Assembly (NCBI RefSeq): GCF_900156895.1
Contig: NZ_FTPD01000078.1
Coordinates: 62,001-126,000 of the forward strand
Direction of reading: 5' to 3'
DNA: 64,000 nucleotides
DNA from: Mesorhizobium prunaredense
Lineage (GTDB): Bacteria; Pseudomonadota; Alphaproteobacteria; Rhizobiales; Rhizobiaceae
Both the position numbers and the translations under genes were made by a program. Below, in pieces: positions 43,244 through 51,666 of this stretch. Position 1 is the first letter of the stretch, and the number at the start of each line of letters is the position of its first letter. The notes beneath the pieces are model-generated. The model was not told the origin of the DNA. It worked only from the letters and a program-made list of their open reading frames with translations, and did no database searches.

Positions 43244-43453
43244 ATGACGGAGGGACCGATGGAGGGCGGCTCCTGGAACTATGCGAACAAGGAAATCTAC
43301 CTGAGATCAGCATTGGTCTGGGTTGGTATCCTCGCAATAGCAATTTTGTCGCCCTTCGCTATGCGGGGTGTTTGGACCGGACTGGTTGCCATCGCTATCA
43401 TTCTTGCCGCAGGATTCTACAGCGCGGAATGGATGACCGGGTTCTTGCTATAG
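43244..43453 (+). CDS. Small two-helix membrane protein, hypothetical
   Basis: A 69-aa protein with two hydrophobic helices (ALVWVGILAIAILSPF and GLVAIAIILAAGFYSAEW). Start either at 43244 or at the ATG 43259. No recognised family. The overlapping lipoprotein-like frame from 43129 competes with it; one may be a frameshifted part of the other. Confidence 0.45.
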   Translation: MTEGPMEGGSWNYANKEIYLRSALVWVGILAIAILSPFAMRGVWTGLVAIAIILAAGFYSAEWMTGFLL

Positions 43454-43912
43454 CGACCTCCTGGCGAGATCAGAGTCGCAATCACGAATGTACGACAAGA
43501 GGTCGTTTTCGACCGAGGCTTTCATATTGCAGCGGAATCTCAGATCGCGCTCGCCACGAGGCCGACGACCATCTGGAGACGCGGGGGCGAATCGTCTCAC
43601 TGTCGTTGAAGAATGCGAAATGCAAAAACCGCGCTCCATCGGGAACGCGGCTTTGCCAGATACGCATGGCGCTTCGCTGACTGAACACTTGGCGAAACTT
43701 ACGGGCTCCGGGACGCGAGACCTGATCCGGAGCGCCGGGCGGATGCGATATGCCGCCTCGCACTCCGTTCTACAGGGACATCGTTACCGGGTGGTTATCG
43801 ATAGTTTAAGCAAATCTAAATTTGCGATGTTTCTTTGCCGGAAACCGAGGCCGGTCGAGTTCGAGGCTTAAAGCGCGTCGCGTCTGAAGGGCAAGCTTTT
43901 GGGCGACATGCA
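43454..43912. other. 459-bp stretch with a terminator and no clear gene
   Basis: Apart from the hairpin at 43624-43650 nothing coding is convincing. Open frames here (for example 43488-43871) have no signature or clear ribosome-binding site. Confidence 0.45.
43624..43650 (-). terminator. Rho-independent-type terminator, minus strand
   Basis: On the minus strand CCGCGTTCC pairs with GGAGCGCGG (one wobble) around a 4-nt loop and is followed by TTTTT. It could end transcription coming from mmsB, although it lies 263 nt beyond its stop. Confidence 0.6.
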
Positions 43913-44797
43913 TTACGCCGGGGTGCCGCGCAGGAAATTTATGATGCCGGAGAAGTCGGCAGCGGCATGCCCCTGAGCGTTGAACAGCGCATAAAGCTGG
44001 GCGGCCTCGGCGCCGAGCGGCGTCACCGCACCGGCGCTTTGCGCGGCTTCCTGCGACAGTTTCAGGTCCTTCAGCATCAGTGCCGCGGCAAACCCCGGCC
44101 TGTAGCCATTGTTGGCCGGCGATGTCGGCACCGGGCCGGGGACCGGGCAGTAGGTGGTCAGCGACCAGCACTGGCCCGACGAGTTCGAGGCGACGTCGAA
44201 CAGCGCCTGATGCGACAGGCCGAGCTTTTCCGCCAGAACGAAGGCTTCGGCGACGCCGATCATCGAAATGCCCAAGATCATGTTGTTGCATATCTTTGCC
44301 GCCTGTCCGGCGCCGTCATCGCCGCAATGGACGATGCGGCCGGCCATCGGCTTGAGGATTGGTTCGGCCCTGGCGAAGGCTTCCTTCGAGCCGCCGGCCA
44401 TGAAGGTCAGCGTGCCGGCGGTGGCGCCGCCGGTGCCGCCGGAAACCGGCGCGTCGATCGACAGCAGCTTGTGTCTGACGGCAATGGCGTGGGCTTTTCG
44501 TGCCGATTCGACGTCGATGGTCGAGGAATCGATGAACAGCGCACCTTTTTTCGCCTTGGGCGCGATGTCTTCATAGACCGACAGGACATGTTTGCCGGCC
44601 GGCAGCATGGTGATGACCACATCGGCCTCCTTCACCGCGGCAACGGCATTGGCCATGACGACGACCCCATGCTCCTTGGCGATGACGAGATTTTCCGGGA
44701 TCAGGTCGAAGCCGTGAACGGCATATCCAGCTTTGACGAGGTTGGCTGCCATCGGATTGCCCATATTGCCGAGGCCGATGAAGGCGATGGTGGTCAT
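43913..44797 (-). CDS. mmsB: 3-hydroxyisobutyrate dehydrogenase
   Basis: A 294-aa NAD-dependent beta-hydroxyacid dehydrogenase that oxidises 3-hydroxyisobutyrate in valine breakdown. The cofactor fold starts with IGLGNMGNPMA; the substrate motif is DAPVSGGTGGA; the catalytic lysine is in GQAAKICNN. Length fits. Other substrates of this family include 3-hydroxypropionate, which is of interest because a DMSP-lyase-type gene is nearby. It follows the acyl-CoA dehydrogenase on the same strand, but a four-helix-bundle gene has been inserted between the two. Confidence 0.92.
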   Translation of the reverse strand: MTTIAFIGLGNMGNPMAANLVKAGYAVHGFDLIPENLVIAKEHGVVVMANAVAAVKEADVVITMLPAGKHVLSVYEDIAPKAKKGALFIDSSTIDVESARKAHAIAVRHKLLSIDAPVSGGTGGATAGTLTFMAGGSKEAFARAEPILKPMAGRIVHCGDDGAGQAAKICNNMILGISMIGVAEAFVLAEKLGLSHQALFDVASNSSGQCWSLTTYCPVPGPVPTSPANNGYRPGFAAALMLKDLKLSQEAAQSAGAVTPLGAEAAQLYALFNAQGHAAADFSGIINFLRGTPA

Positions 44798-44816
44798 AAT
44801 GGCACTCCGTGATTTG

Positions 44817-44832
44817 GGTAAGGCAGTAGGCA
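44817..44832. repeat. Left inverted repeat flanking the four-helix-bundle gene
   Basis: GGTAAGGCAGTAGGCA matches the reverse complement of 45209-45224 at 15 of 16 positions. It contains tandem heptamer-like GGCARTA units and lies 3 nt from the end of the four-helix-bundle gene. Confidence 0.7.
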
Positions 44833-44834
44833 GC

Positions 44835-45203
44835 CTATTCTGGCGCGAGTTTGCTAATAAGCTGGCGAAGCATTTTTCCGATGCCCTCGGTCGCTAACAG
44901 CATCTGATAAGCTTGATCATGCGTAGCAAGGCCAATGCGTTCAGCGATCTGGAGGTGCGTCTCGAACGCCTTCAGCGACCCTTGGGCTATCCGGAGAAAT
45001 TGCTGAGAAGAGCCTCTGTCGTCTCGGCCGTAACCTTCCGCGACGTTTGCAGGGATAGAGGCTGCTGAGCGGCGGATTTGGCTGGTCAACCCATACAATT
45101 CCTCTTTTGGCCATGCCTTGGTCAAGGAGTAGGTGGCGACGGCCAGATCCATCGCCTGCTGCCATACGATAAGATCCTTGTACCAATTGATCTTGCCGGT
45201 CAT
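44835..45203 (-). CDS. Four-helix bundle protein (S23 / IVS-encoded type)
   Basis: A 122-aa helical protein of the S23 family with WYKDLIVWQQAMDLAVATYS, LTSQIRRSAASIPANVAEGY and QFLRIAQGSLKAFETHLQIA, all typical. Such proteins are encoded in rRNA intervening sequences and in many isolated spots; no general function is known. It sits between acyl-CoA dehydrogenase and mmsB, where it splits a metabolic operon, and is bordered on both sides by a 16-bp inverted repeat. The ribosome-binding region overlaps the repeat. Confidence 0.88.
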   Translation of the reverse strand: MTGKINWYKDLIVWQQAMDLAVATYSLTKAWPKEELYGLTSQIRRSAASIPANVAEGYGRDDRGSSQQFLRIAQGSLKAFETHLQIAERIGLATHDQAYQMLLATEGIGKMLRQLISKLAPE

Positions 45204-45208
45204 CCTAT

Positions 45209-45224
45209 TGCCTATTGCCTTACC
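45209..45224. repeat. Right inverted repeat flanking the four-helix-bundle gene
   Basis: TGCCTATTGCCTTACC, reverse complement of the left repeat except one base. It covers the stop codon of the acyl-CoA dehydrogenase (TAA, 45220-45222). Two tandem heptamers (GGCAATA on the minus strand) run across it. Confidence 0.7.
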
Positions 45225-46386
45225 GGCCGATCAGGGCGCGTGCGATGATGACGCGCATGATCTCGTTGGTGCCTTCGAGAATCTGGTGGACACGCAAATC
45301 CCGCACCAGCTTCTCGATGCCGTAATCGTGCAGGTAGCCATAGCCGCCATGCAGTTGCAGCGCGTCGTTGGCAACGTTGAAGCCGATGTCGGTGACGAAG
45401 CGCTTGGCCATCGCCGACCATTTTGAGGCGTCAGGGGCCTTGCGGTCGAGCTTCGAGGCAGCGGCGTAAAGGAATATCCGTGCAGCCTGCAGTTCGGTCT
45501 CCATGTCGGCCAGCTTGAATTGCAGCGCCTGGAACTGGTTGATCTTGGCTCCGAAGGCCTTGCGTTCGGCGGTGTAGGACAGCGCCTTGTCGAGCGCCGA
45601 TTGCGCCCCGCCCAGCGAACAGGCGGCGATGTTGAGCCGGCCGCCGTCGAGCCCGGCCATGGCGATGCCGAAGCCGGCGCCTTCGTCCGAGAGCAGGTTT
45701 TGCGCCGGCACCTTGCAGTCCTCGAAGACGACCTGGCGGGTCGACTGCATGTGCCAGCCCATCTTGTGCTCGTTGGCGCCGAAAGACAGGCCGGGCGCAT
45801 CTTTCGGCACGACGAAGGTCGAAATGCCCTTCGGCCCGTCGGCGCCGGTGCGCGCCATGACGATGTAGAGGTCGCTGTCGCCGGCGCCCGAGATGAACTG
45901 CTTGACGCCGTTCAGCACATAGTCGCCGCCACTCTTCACCGCGCGCGTCTTCAGCGCCGCAGCATCCGATCCCGAGCCTGGCTCGGTAAGGCAATAGCTG
46001 GCCAGCCATTCCATCGAAGTCAGCTTCGGCAGGAAGCGTTGGCGCTGCTCGTCACTGCCGAAGCGGTCGATCATCGAGGCCACCATGTTGTGGATCGAGA
46101 TGAAGGAGGAAAAGGCCGGATCGGCGCGCGAAAGCGCCTCGAAGATCAGCACCGCGTCGAGCCGGCCGAGCGCTGAGCCGCCGACATCGTCACTGATATA
46201 GATGCCGCCAAGGCCGAGCGGGCCAGTCTCGCGGATCACGTCTGCCGGAAAATGCTTGTTGCGATCCCAGTCGAGCGCGTTCGGTGCCACGCGATCGGCA
46301 GCGAAGGCCTCGGCCATCTCCTGGATGGCGCGCTGGTCCTCGTTGAGTTCGAACTGGCTGGTGCCCGCATCGACAGCGGCGTCCAT
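45220..46386 (-). CDS. Acyl-CoA dehydrogenase (isobutyryl-CoA dehydrogenase-like)
   Basis: A 388-aa flavoenzyme of the acyl-CoA dehydrogenase family. It has the CLTEPGSGSDAAAL motif, a KQFISGAG block and the C-terminal QILEGTNEIMRVIIARALIG. Next to mmsB it suits isobutyryl-CoA dehydrogenase in valine catabolism. It is divergent from the DMSP-lyase-family cupin at 46538. The stop codon lies inside the right inverted repeat of the four-helix-bundle insertion, so the very C-terminus may have been rewritten by it. Confidence 0.9.
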   Translation of the reverse strand: MDAAVDAGTSQFELNEDQRAIQEMAEAFAADRVAPNALDWDRNKHFPADVIRETGPLGLGGIYISDDVGGSALGRLDAVLIFEALSRADPAFSSFISIHNMVASMIDRFGSDEQRQRFLPKLTSMEWLASYCLTEPGSGSDAAALKTRAVKSGGDYVLNGVKQFISGAGDSDLYIVMARTGADGPKGISTFVVPKDAPGLSFGANEHKMGWHMQSTRQVVFEDCKVPAQNLLSDEGAGFGIAMAGLDGGRLNIAACSLGGAQSALDKALSYTAERKAFGAKINQFQALQFKLADMETELQAARIFLYAAASKLDRKAPDASKWSAMAKRFVTDIGFNVANDALQLHGGYGYLHDYGIEKLVRDLRVHQILEGTNEIMRVIIARALIGR

Positions 46387-46537
46387 GGCGTGCTCCGTGA
46401 TGTCTTCGGCCTGCTGGCCTGTCGTTTTTGGCTTTGCGCGCGGTTCAATCTAGACCAATGATGCCGCCGCGCAAGCCGACCATCTCCATCCAACGATTTG
46501 GGGGCGGCTGTGCGAGAATGCGTGTCTGGGGCAAGGC

Positions 46538-47152
46538 GTGACAACAATTTTCGATGAGCTGCTTGAGCGTTTCCACGCCACTCTCGCAACATTCGATGAT
46601 GCGCTGGTGCGCGATGCGGTGGCCCGGATCTTCTGGGCCATGCCGGCGCGTCGGCTCGAGCCGCGTCCGCTCGCCTGCCTGCGCCAGCTCGACCGCATCG
46701 TCGAGCTCGCTCCGGCCAACACCCAGCCGCTGGCGCGGCTGCTTGCGGAGCGTCGCGGCGATCTGTGCTGGGGGCAGACCTACAGCGAGGCGGATCTCGG
46801 CCAGACATTCATCGACAATTACGGCTGGCTGGAGGTCTTCGGCATGCGCGGCCATTTCGTCAACGACGAGGTCGCGGCCGGTCTGCTGATCCTCGGGCCT
46901 GAAATCGTCTATCCCGACCACCATCATGTCGCCGAGGAGATCTACATTCCGCTGACCGGCGGCACCGAATGGCGCATGGGCGAAGGCGACTTTCGCAGGC
47001 GTGAGGCGGGTGAGGTGATCCACCATGCCTCTGATGTCAGCCATGCTATGCGCACCGGCAAGGAGCCTCTGCTGGCGCTCTATATCTGGCGCGGCGGACC
47101 ACTGGCCGCGAAATCCACGATCAGCGGCAGCGTTTCACAGGGCAGGAATTAA
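46538..47152 (+). CDS. Cupin of the DMSP lyase family (DddQ/DddL-like)
   Basis: A 204-aa protein whose C-terminal half is a cupin. The residues Tyr125, His128, His130, Glu134, Tyr136 and His169 (YPDHHHVAEEIYIPL, then SDVSHAM) follow the pattern of the metal-binding and catalytic residues that I recall for DddQ. The N-terminal 110 residues are helical, as in DddQ. It would split dimethylsulfoniopropionate into DMS and acrylate. The start is GTG 46538. Its stop overlaps the cobQ start by 1 nt (TAATG), so the two are translationally coupled. Members with this label are common in non-marine bacteria, where the true substrate is uncertain. Confidence 0.82.
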   Translation: MTTIFDELLERFHATLATFDDALVRDAVARIFWAMPARRLEPRPLACLRQLDRIVELAPANTQPLARLLAERRGDLCWGQTYSEADLGQTFIDNYGWLEVFGMRGHFVNDEVAAGLLILGPEIVYPDHHHVAEEIYIPLTGGTEWRMGEGDFRRREAGEVIHHASDVSHAMRTGKEPLLALYIWRGGPLAAKSTISGSVSQGRN

Positions 47153-48624
47153 TGGCGGCCAAGGCGATCATGCTGCAGGGCACAGGCTCCGATGTCGGCA
47201 AGACGGTGCTGGTCGCGGGCCTCTGCCGCGCGGCGAGGAACCGTGGGCTGAAGGTGCGGCCGTTCAAGCCGCAGAACATGTCGAACAACGCCGCCGTCGC
47301 CGATATACCGGGCGACAAACTCGGCGGCGAGATCGGCCGTGCCCAATGGCTGCAGGCGATCGCCTGTCGCGTTGTGCCCACCGTCCATATGAACCCGGTG
47401 CTGCTCAAGCCGCAGACCGATATCGGCGCGCAAGTGGTGGTGCAGGGCAAGGTGTTCGGCGAGGCGCGGGCACGCGACTACCAGGCGCTGAAAGCCCGTC
47501 TGATGGCTGCCGTGCTCGACTCCTGGGCCAAGGTCGGCGAGGGTGCCGACCTCGTCATCGTCGAAGGCGCCGGCTCGCCGGCCGAGATCAATCTGAGGAG
47601 CCGAGACATTGCCAATATGGGCTTTGCGACGCGCGCCAACGTGCCGGTGATCCTCGTCGGCGACATCGATCGCGGCGGCGTCATCGCCTCGGTCGCCGGC
47701 ACCCATCTGATCTTGCCTGAAGAGGACCGGCGCATGATCGTCGGCTATCTCATCAACAAGTTCCGCGGCGATGTCTCGCTGTTCGACGACGGCATCAAGG
47801 CGATCAAGAGCTTCACCGGCTGGCGCTGCTTTGGCGTCGTGCCGTGGCTGAAGGCGGCGGCGCGGCTGCCCTCGGAAGATTCCGTGGTGCTCGAACGCCT
47901 GGCGTCCGGCGAGAAGCGCGCGCTGAAGGTCGCCGTGCCGATGCTTTCGCGCATCGCCAATTTCGACGACCTCGACCCGCTCAAGGCCGAGCCGCAGGTC
48001 GAGGTCGTCTTCGTGCCGCCCGGCCAGCATTTGCCGGACGACGCTGGGCTGGTGATCATTCCCGGCTCAAAGTCGACGATCGGCGATCTCCTGAGATTCC
48101 GTGAAAACGGCTGGGACCGCGACCTTGCCGCCCATCGCAAGCGCGGCGGCCATGTGGTCGGCATCTGCGGCGGCTTCCAGATGCTCGGCCGTGTCGTGCG
48201 CGATCCCGACGGCATCGAGGGCAGCGTTACCGAGACGGACGGGCTCGGCCTGCTCGACGTCGAAACGGTGATGGAGCCGGAAAAGACGGTGCGCAATGTC
48301 AGCGCTCGCTCGGTCCAGTTCGATCTGCCGCTCAAGGGCTACGAGATTCATCTCGGCCGCACCACCGGTCCCGACACGCTGCGGCCGTCCGCCGTCATCA
48401 ACGGCGTCGATGACGGCGCCGTCTCGGCCGACGGCAAGGTGTCGGGCAGCTATCTGCACGGGCTGTTTTCCGCCGACGCTTTTCGGGCGAAATTCCTGGA
48501 AAATCTCGGCGTCAAAGGCGGCGGCATCGATTATCGCGCCAAGGTCGAACGGGCGCTCGACGAGATCGCAGCCGAGCTGGAAACCCACCTCGACTGCGAC
48601 ACGATTTTTGGTTTGGCGCGGTAG
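47152..48624 (+). CDS. cobQ: Cobyric acid synthase CobQ
   Basis: A 490-aa glutamine-dependent amidotransferase that amidates four carboxyls of adenosylcobyrinic acid in B12 synthesis. The N-terminal ATPase half begins QGTGSDVGKTVLVAGL and has FKPQNMSNNAAV; the C-terminal type-1 amidotransferase half has GICGGFQMLG with the nucleophile cysteine and SYLHGLF with the histidine. Length and order are standard. No other cob gene is in the window, and no cobalamin riboswitch is visible upstream. B12 supply is directly relevant to the corrinoid methyltransferase system. Confidence 0.96.
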   Translation: MAAKAIMLQGTGSDVGKTVLVAGLCRAARNRGLKVRPFKPQNMSNNAAVADIPGDKLGGEIGRAQWLQAIACRVVPTVHMNPVLLKPQTDIGAQVVVQGKVFGEARARDYQALKARLMAAVLDSWAKVGEGADLVIVEGAGSPAEINLRSRDIANMGFATRANVPVILVGDIDRGGVIASVAGTHLILPEEDRRMIVGYLINKFRGDVSLFDDGIKAIKSFTGWRCFGVVPWLKAAARLPSEDSVVLERLASGEKRALKVAVPMLSRIANFDDLDPLKAEPQVEVVFVPPGQHLPDDAGLVIIPGSKSTIGDLLRFRENGWDRDLAAHRKRGGHVVGICGGFQMLGRVVRDPDGIEGSVTETDGLGLLDVETVMEPEKTVRNVSARSVQFDLPLKGYEIHLGRTTGPDTLRPSAVINGVDDGAVSADGKVSGSYLHGLFSADAFRAKFLENLGVKGGGIDYRAKVERALDEIAAELETHLDCDTIFGLAR

Positions 48625-48721
48625 CTGCTCGGCGAAGGAGCTTTGACAGGTCAGATGTTGCGCTGACGAAGCGCATGCCCTGGCGGGAGCGTTGAACGTT
48701 GGCGCTGTCGCCGACGCTGCC

Positions 48722-48912
48722 GATCTCCCCCCTTGTGGGGGAGATGCCCGGCAGGGCAGAGGGGGGCGCGAAGGATCGCCAGCCTTTGCTATAACTTCAT
48801 TCTCAGCCACTAACCACTCTGCCGGCGTAGCTACTAACGGTTGACAGGCCGGCGGGACAGCGCCCCCCTCTGTCCTGCCGGACATCTCCCCCACAAGGGG
48901 GGAGATTGGCTG
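48722..48912. repeat. Composite palindromic repeat, copy A
   Basis: Left and right arms are inverted versions of CTCCCCCCTTGTGGGGGAG followed by a CCCGGCAGGGCAGAGGGGG block. Each arm also forms its own hairpin. The inner part holds GAAGGATCGCC and GGTTGACAGGCCGG, both also found in copy B at 50785-51010. Non-coding. Confidence 0.8.
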
Positions 48913-48991
48913 TCACTTCGGCTTTCGCCAATCTCCAGCGTTGACCGCGACGTCGCTTCGCTCCTGCTTCGCCTGCAGCAGCACTGCCAAT

Positions 48992-49411
48992 TCAGGCCTT
49001 TTCACCAACCTTCGGCCAGTAAGTTCCGAACGACCAGACATTGCCTTCCGGATCGCGGCAGATGAATTCGCGGCTGCCATAGTCGCGGTCGGTCAGCTCT
49101 TCCAGTATTTCGGCGCCGGCCTTCTTGGCTCGGGCATAAGCGGTATCGGCATCGTCGACGGCAACATAGATCGATTTGCCGCCACCCGGGCCCGGCGCGC
49201 CGATCATCTGGCCAAACTTGTCGTCGCGTGCAGTGCCCAGCATGATCATCGAGGAGCCGAAAGTCAGTTCGGCGTGTTGGACGATGTCGCCTTCGCCGTA
49301 GCGGGCATGAACGCTAAAGCCGAAGGCTTCACCCAGCCAGTCGATCATTTTGGCGGCATTGCGGTAGCGCAAGGTCGGATAGAGCCTGGGCGGTTCGACT
49401 GACATGGTCAT
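48992..49411 (-). CDS. VOC family (glyoxalase/bleomycin-resistance fold) protein
   Basis: A 139-aa VOC protein. It opens MTMSVEPPRLYPTLRYRNA and has LTFGSSMIMLG and EFICRDPEGNVWSFGTY, the second half-barrel. The GAAGGAG site before ATG 49411 decides the start over the TTG at 49426. Substrate unknown; this group is often called PhnB or glyoxalase-like. It is followed upstream by the AraC regulator on the same strand. Confidence 0.87.
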   Translation of the reverse strand: MTMSVEPPRLYPTLRYRNAAKMIDWLGEAFGFSVHARYGEGDIVQHAELTFGSSMIMLGTARDDKFGQMIGAPGPGGGKSIYVAVDDADTAYARAKKAGAEILEELTDRDYGSREFICRDPEGNVWSFGTYWPKVGEKA

Positions 49412-49531
49412 GACGATCTCCTTCAATTGGATTGGACGATAATCCAGTCTGGGCGAAGGCTGTTCCCACGTCTTGAAGAAATGTTACCTGCCCGCGCGCC
49501 CCCTTGGGCGTCGCAAGAGCCGTTTCAGAAC

Positions 49532-50365
49532 CTATGCCTGGGCGGCCAGCGCCGTCGGCGTTTCGCCGGCAAAGTCGCGGAATTCGCGCACCAGATGCGC
49601 CTGGTCGGCATAGCCGCAATCGGCGGCGATATCAGCCCAATCGGATTTGCCCTGCCTCGACAGGCCCAGCGCCCGGTTGAAGCGGACGATACGCGACAGC
49701 GTCTTGGGGCCGACGCCGATCGCGTTGGAGAATTTTCCCAAGAGATGCTTGCGGCTCCAGCCCAGCCTGTCGGCGAGCGATGAGACGCGAATGCGACCGC
49801 CCGAGACGATGATCCGGTCATAGGCCCAGGCGATTTCGGCCTGGGTTTCGCGGGCTTTGGCCAGCCGCGCGGCGACGAACGTCTCGACGATGGCAAAACG
49901 TGCGCTCCAGGCGTGCGCATTGCCAAGTCTTTCGCGCAGCGCGATGCCTTCGATCCCGAGCACATCGTCGAGGCCGACCATGCGGTCGGTCAGTTCGCTC
50001 ATCGCAAGGCCGAAGAAGCGTCGGGCGCCGAGCGGGGTGAAATTGACCTGGACGCAGCAGGCGCCGCCTCGGGATTCGATCACCACCGGACCGGCATAGA
50101 GGCCGGCGGCGAAACTGGCGAAGCGGTCGTTGTCGCCCGGCTCCTTGCCGAGTCCGATGGCGAAGGGTTCGGCAAAGCTGATGACCAGCGGCACGGTCAG
50201 CGATGCATACTCGACGTTGCGGAACCGGCCGGGCATGGTTTCGCGGTAGCCGCAGATGTCAGTGACTGAACCCTGGAGCCAAGGGCCGGGCGCATGCCGC
50301 ACCATCTCGAACCGGTCGAGGCCAGGGCTGTGGTGGTTGCTGCCGTCTTCGCTCTGGGCAGACAT
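49532..50365 (-). CDS. AraC family transcriptional regulator
   Basis: A 277-aa regulator with an N-terminal effector domain (about 1-170) and two helix-turn-helix motifs in the C-terminal 100 residues (VSSLADRLGWSRKHLLGKFS and WADIAADCGYADQAHLVREF). It lies 120 nt upstream of the VOC gene on the same strand and may control it. The effector is unknown. Confidence 0.9.
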   Translation of the reverse strand: MSAQSEDGSNHHSPGLDRFEMVRHAPGPWLQGSVTDICGYRETMPGRFRNVEYASLTVPLVISFAEPFAIGLGKEPGDNDRFASFAAGLYAGPVVIESRGGACCVQVNFTPLGARRFFGLAMSELTDRMVGLDDVLGIEGIALRERLGNAHAWSARFAIVETFVAARLAKARETQAEIAWAYDRIIVSGGRIRVSSLADRLGWSRKHLLGKFSNAIGVGPKTLSRIVRFNRALGLSRQGKSDWADIAADCGYADQAHLVREFRDFAGETPTALAAQA

Positions 50366-50415
50366 GGGCTTTCCTTCCGCCCGCGGATGGTAGCAGACCA
50401 GCCCTCAGAATCAAA

Positions 50416-50440
50416 AGCGCCCGGCCTGTGGCCGGGCGCT
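50416..50440 (-). terminator. Rho-independent terminator of the small membrane gene
   Basis: An 11-bp GC-rich stem, AGCGCCCGGCC and GGCCGGGCGCT, around a 3-nt loop, followed on the minus strand by TTTT. It lies 24 nt after the stop of the 50465-50635 gene. Confidence 0.85.
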
Positions 50441-50464
50441 CCGAGTTGCCTGAGATCTGAGGGA

Positions 50465-50635
50465 TTAGGCGCCGCGAACCAGGCAGCCGCCGGCAAGCAC
50501 GATATAAGCGATGAGGACAATCCACACCGCGGCCAGGGGAATGAACGCAAAAACGCCGAGAGCGGCGAGAAGGCCGATGATGGCGATAACAAGGGATATG
50601 ATGAAAATAAGCTGCGTAGGCGCACTGAGATTCAT
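50465..50635 (-). CDS. Small two-helix membrane protein
   Basis: A 56-aa protein with two hydrophobic helices (FIISLVIAIIGLLAALGVF and LAAVWIVLIAYIVLAGGC). ATG 50635 has a GAGGAG site at 8 nt; an upstream in-frame ATG at 50653 is less well placed. A strong terminator follows. No function is known. Confidence 0.75.
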   Translation of the reverse strand: MNLSAPTQLIFIISLVIAIIGLLAALGVFAFIPLAAVWIVLIAYIVLAGGCLVRGA

Positions 50636-50784
50636 GTGTGGCTCCTCCGACATGATTCTTACAACCGCATCCTATCAGGCGCCCCGTTCACACACCAATC
50701 AGCGGGGCGCAGCGGGTTCAAGGCATTGCTTCAGGTTTGCGCTGCCTTCCAGCGTTGATGGTTGGCGAAAGCTGAAGCGACATC

Positions 50785-51010
50785 CAATCTCCCCCCTTGC
50801 GGACCCCTTGCGGACCCCTTGCGGGGGAGATGCCAAATTTTGGCAAAGGGAGGGCAGGACAGAGGGGGGTGGGAAGGATCGCCAACTTTCGGCTTTGACC
50901 ATCCCAACCGGAAACAGCCTGAGGGTTGGTAAAAATTGGTTGACAGGTCGGAGGGACAGCACCCCCCTCTGCCCTGCCGGGCATCTCCCCCGCAAGGGGG
51001 GAGATCGGCA
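50785..51010. repeat. Composite palindromic repeat, copy B, inverted relative to copy A
   Basis: Shares with copy A the arms, the GAAGGATCGCC inner segment, the GGTTGACAGG segment and flanking GTTGGCGAAAGC and AGCTTCACCGACAGCGCC-type sequences, in opposite order. The left arm has an 11-nt CCCCTTGCGGA unit repeated in tandem. Non-coding; long frames across it are artefacts. Confidence 0.8.
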
Positions 51011-51212
51011 GCTTCACCGACAGCGCCTACTCCGGAATGTTGAAGTAGGCGCCGAGGATGACGACGGTCTGGATGGCGAGATCGAACATGGGATGGTTGC
51101 GGGAAGGGGCTTCCGGCCAGAGGGAAAATATGGCGCGCTCGACCACAGCCGACCATTTGCGCAAGGCCGATTCCGCGCTACCTATTTGCAACGAATCGGA
51201 AAGGGGATGCTG

Positions 51213-51644
51213 ATGGCATTCGCATTGCTGGACCAGATACGTTCGATCTTCGACGGCGACCCCGGCGTGCGCAAGGTCGCGGACGATCCTGTGCTGTCGG
51301 CGGAACTGCTGATGCTGTTTCGCATGATTTTGGCCGACGGCACGGTCAGCGAGAGTGAAATGGTCGCGTTCAGGCGCATCTGCCGGGAAGCCTTCGGTAT
51401 TCCGGAAGCCAGCATCGACAGCGTCATCGAATATCTCAACGAGTTCGGCTACGAGACCAACGGCTCGCAAGCCATCGCGCAGTTCCGTGACCTCGACGTC
51501 GAGAGGCGCAGCCTGCTTGCCCGCCATATGGCCGAGATTGCCAAGGCCGATTCGCAACTTGCCGGGACAGAGATGCAGCTCTTGCGCCGCACCCTCGACT
51601 TGCTCGACATCAGCCCAGCCGATGTGGTGAAGGCCGAAGAGTAA
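51213..51644 (+). CDS. TerB-like tellurite-resistance-fold protein
   Basis: A 143-aa all-helical protein of the TerB family: LLMLFRMILADGTVSESEMV and HMAEIAKADSQLAGTEMQLL carry the acidic metal-binding positions (DGT and DSQ). An AAGGGG site precedes ATG 51213 (a further ATG lies at 51207). The frame is open far upstream through a repeat but without coding character. The role is unknown; these proteins often act in membrane stress. Confidence 0.82.
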   Translation: MAFALLDQIRSIFDGDPGVRKVADDPVLSAELLMLFRMILADGTVSESEMVAFRRICREAFGIPEASIDSVIEYLNEFGYETNGSQAIAQFRDLDVERRSLLARHMAEIAKADSQLAGTEMQLLRRTLDLLDISPADVVKAEE

Positions 51645-51666
51645 GCCTCTCTGAACGGTCGGCTGT

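Noticed and set aside
43129..43680. Lipoprotein-like frame
   Set aside because: Only the first 30 residues look real; the rest overlaps a better membrane-protein frame and has no conserved body.
46387..46537. Cobalamin riboswitch upstream of the cupin-cobQ unit
   Set aside because: The 151-bp region is too short and I do not see the B12 box.
48722..51010. CRISPR array
   Set aside because: The repeats are palindromic intergenic elements without regular spacers, and no cas genes are present.
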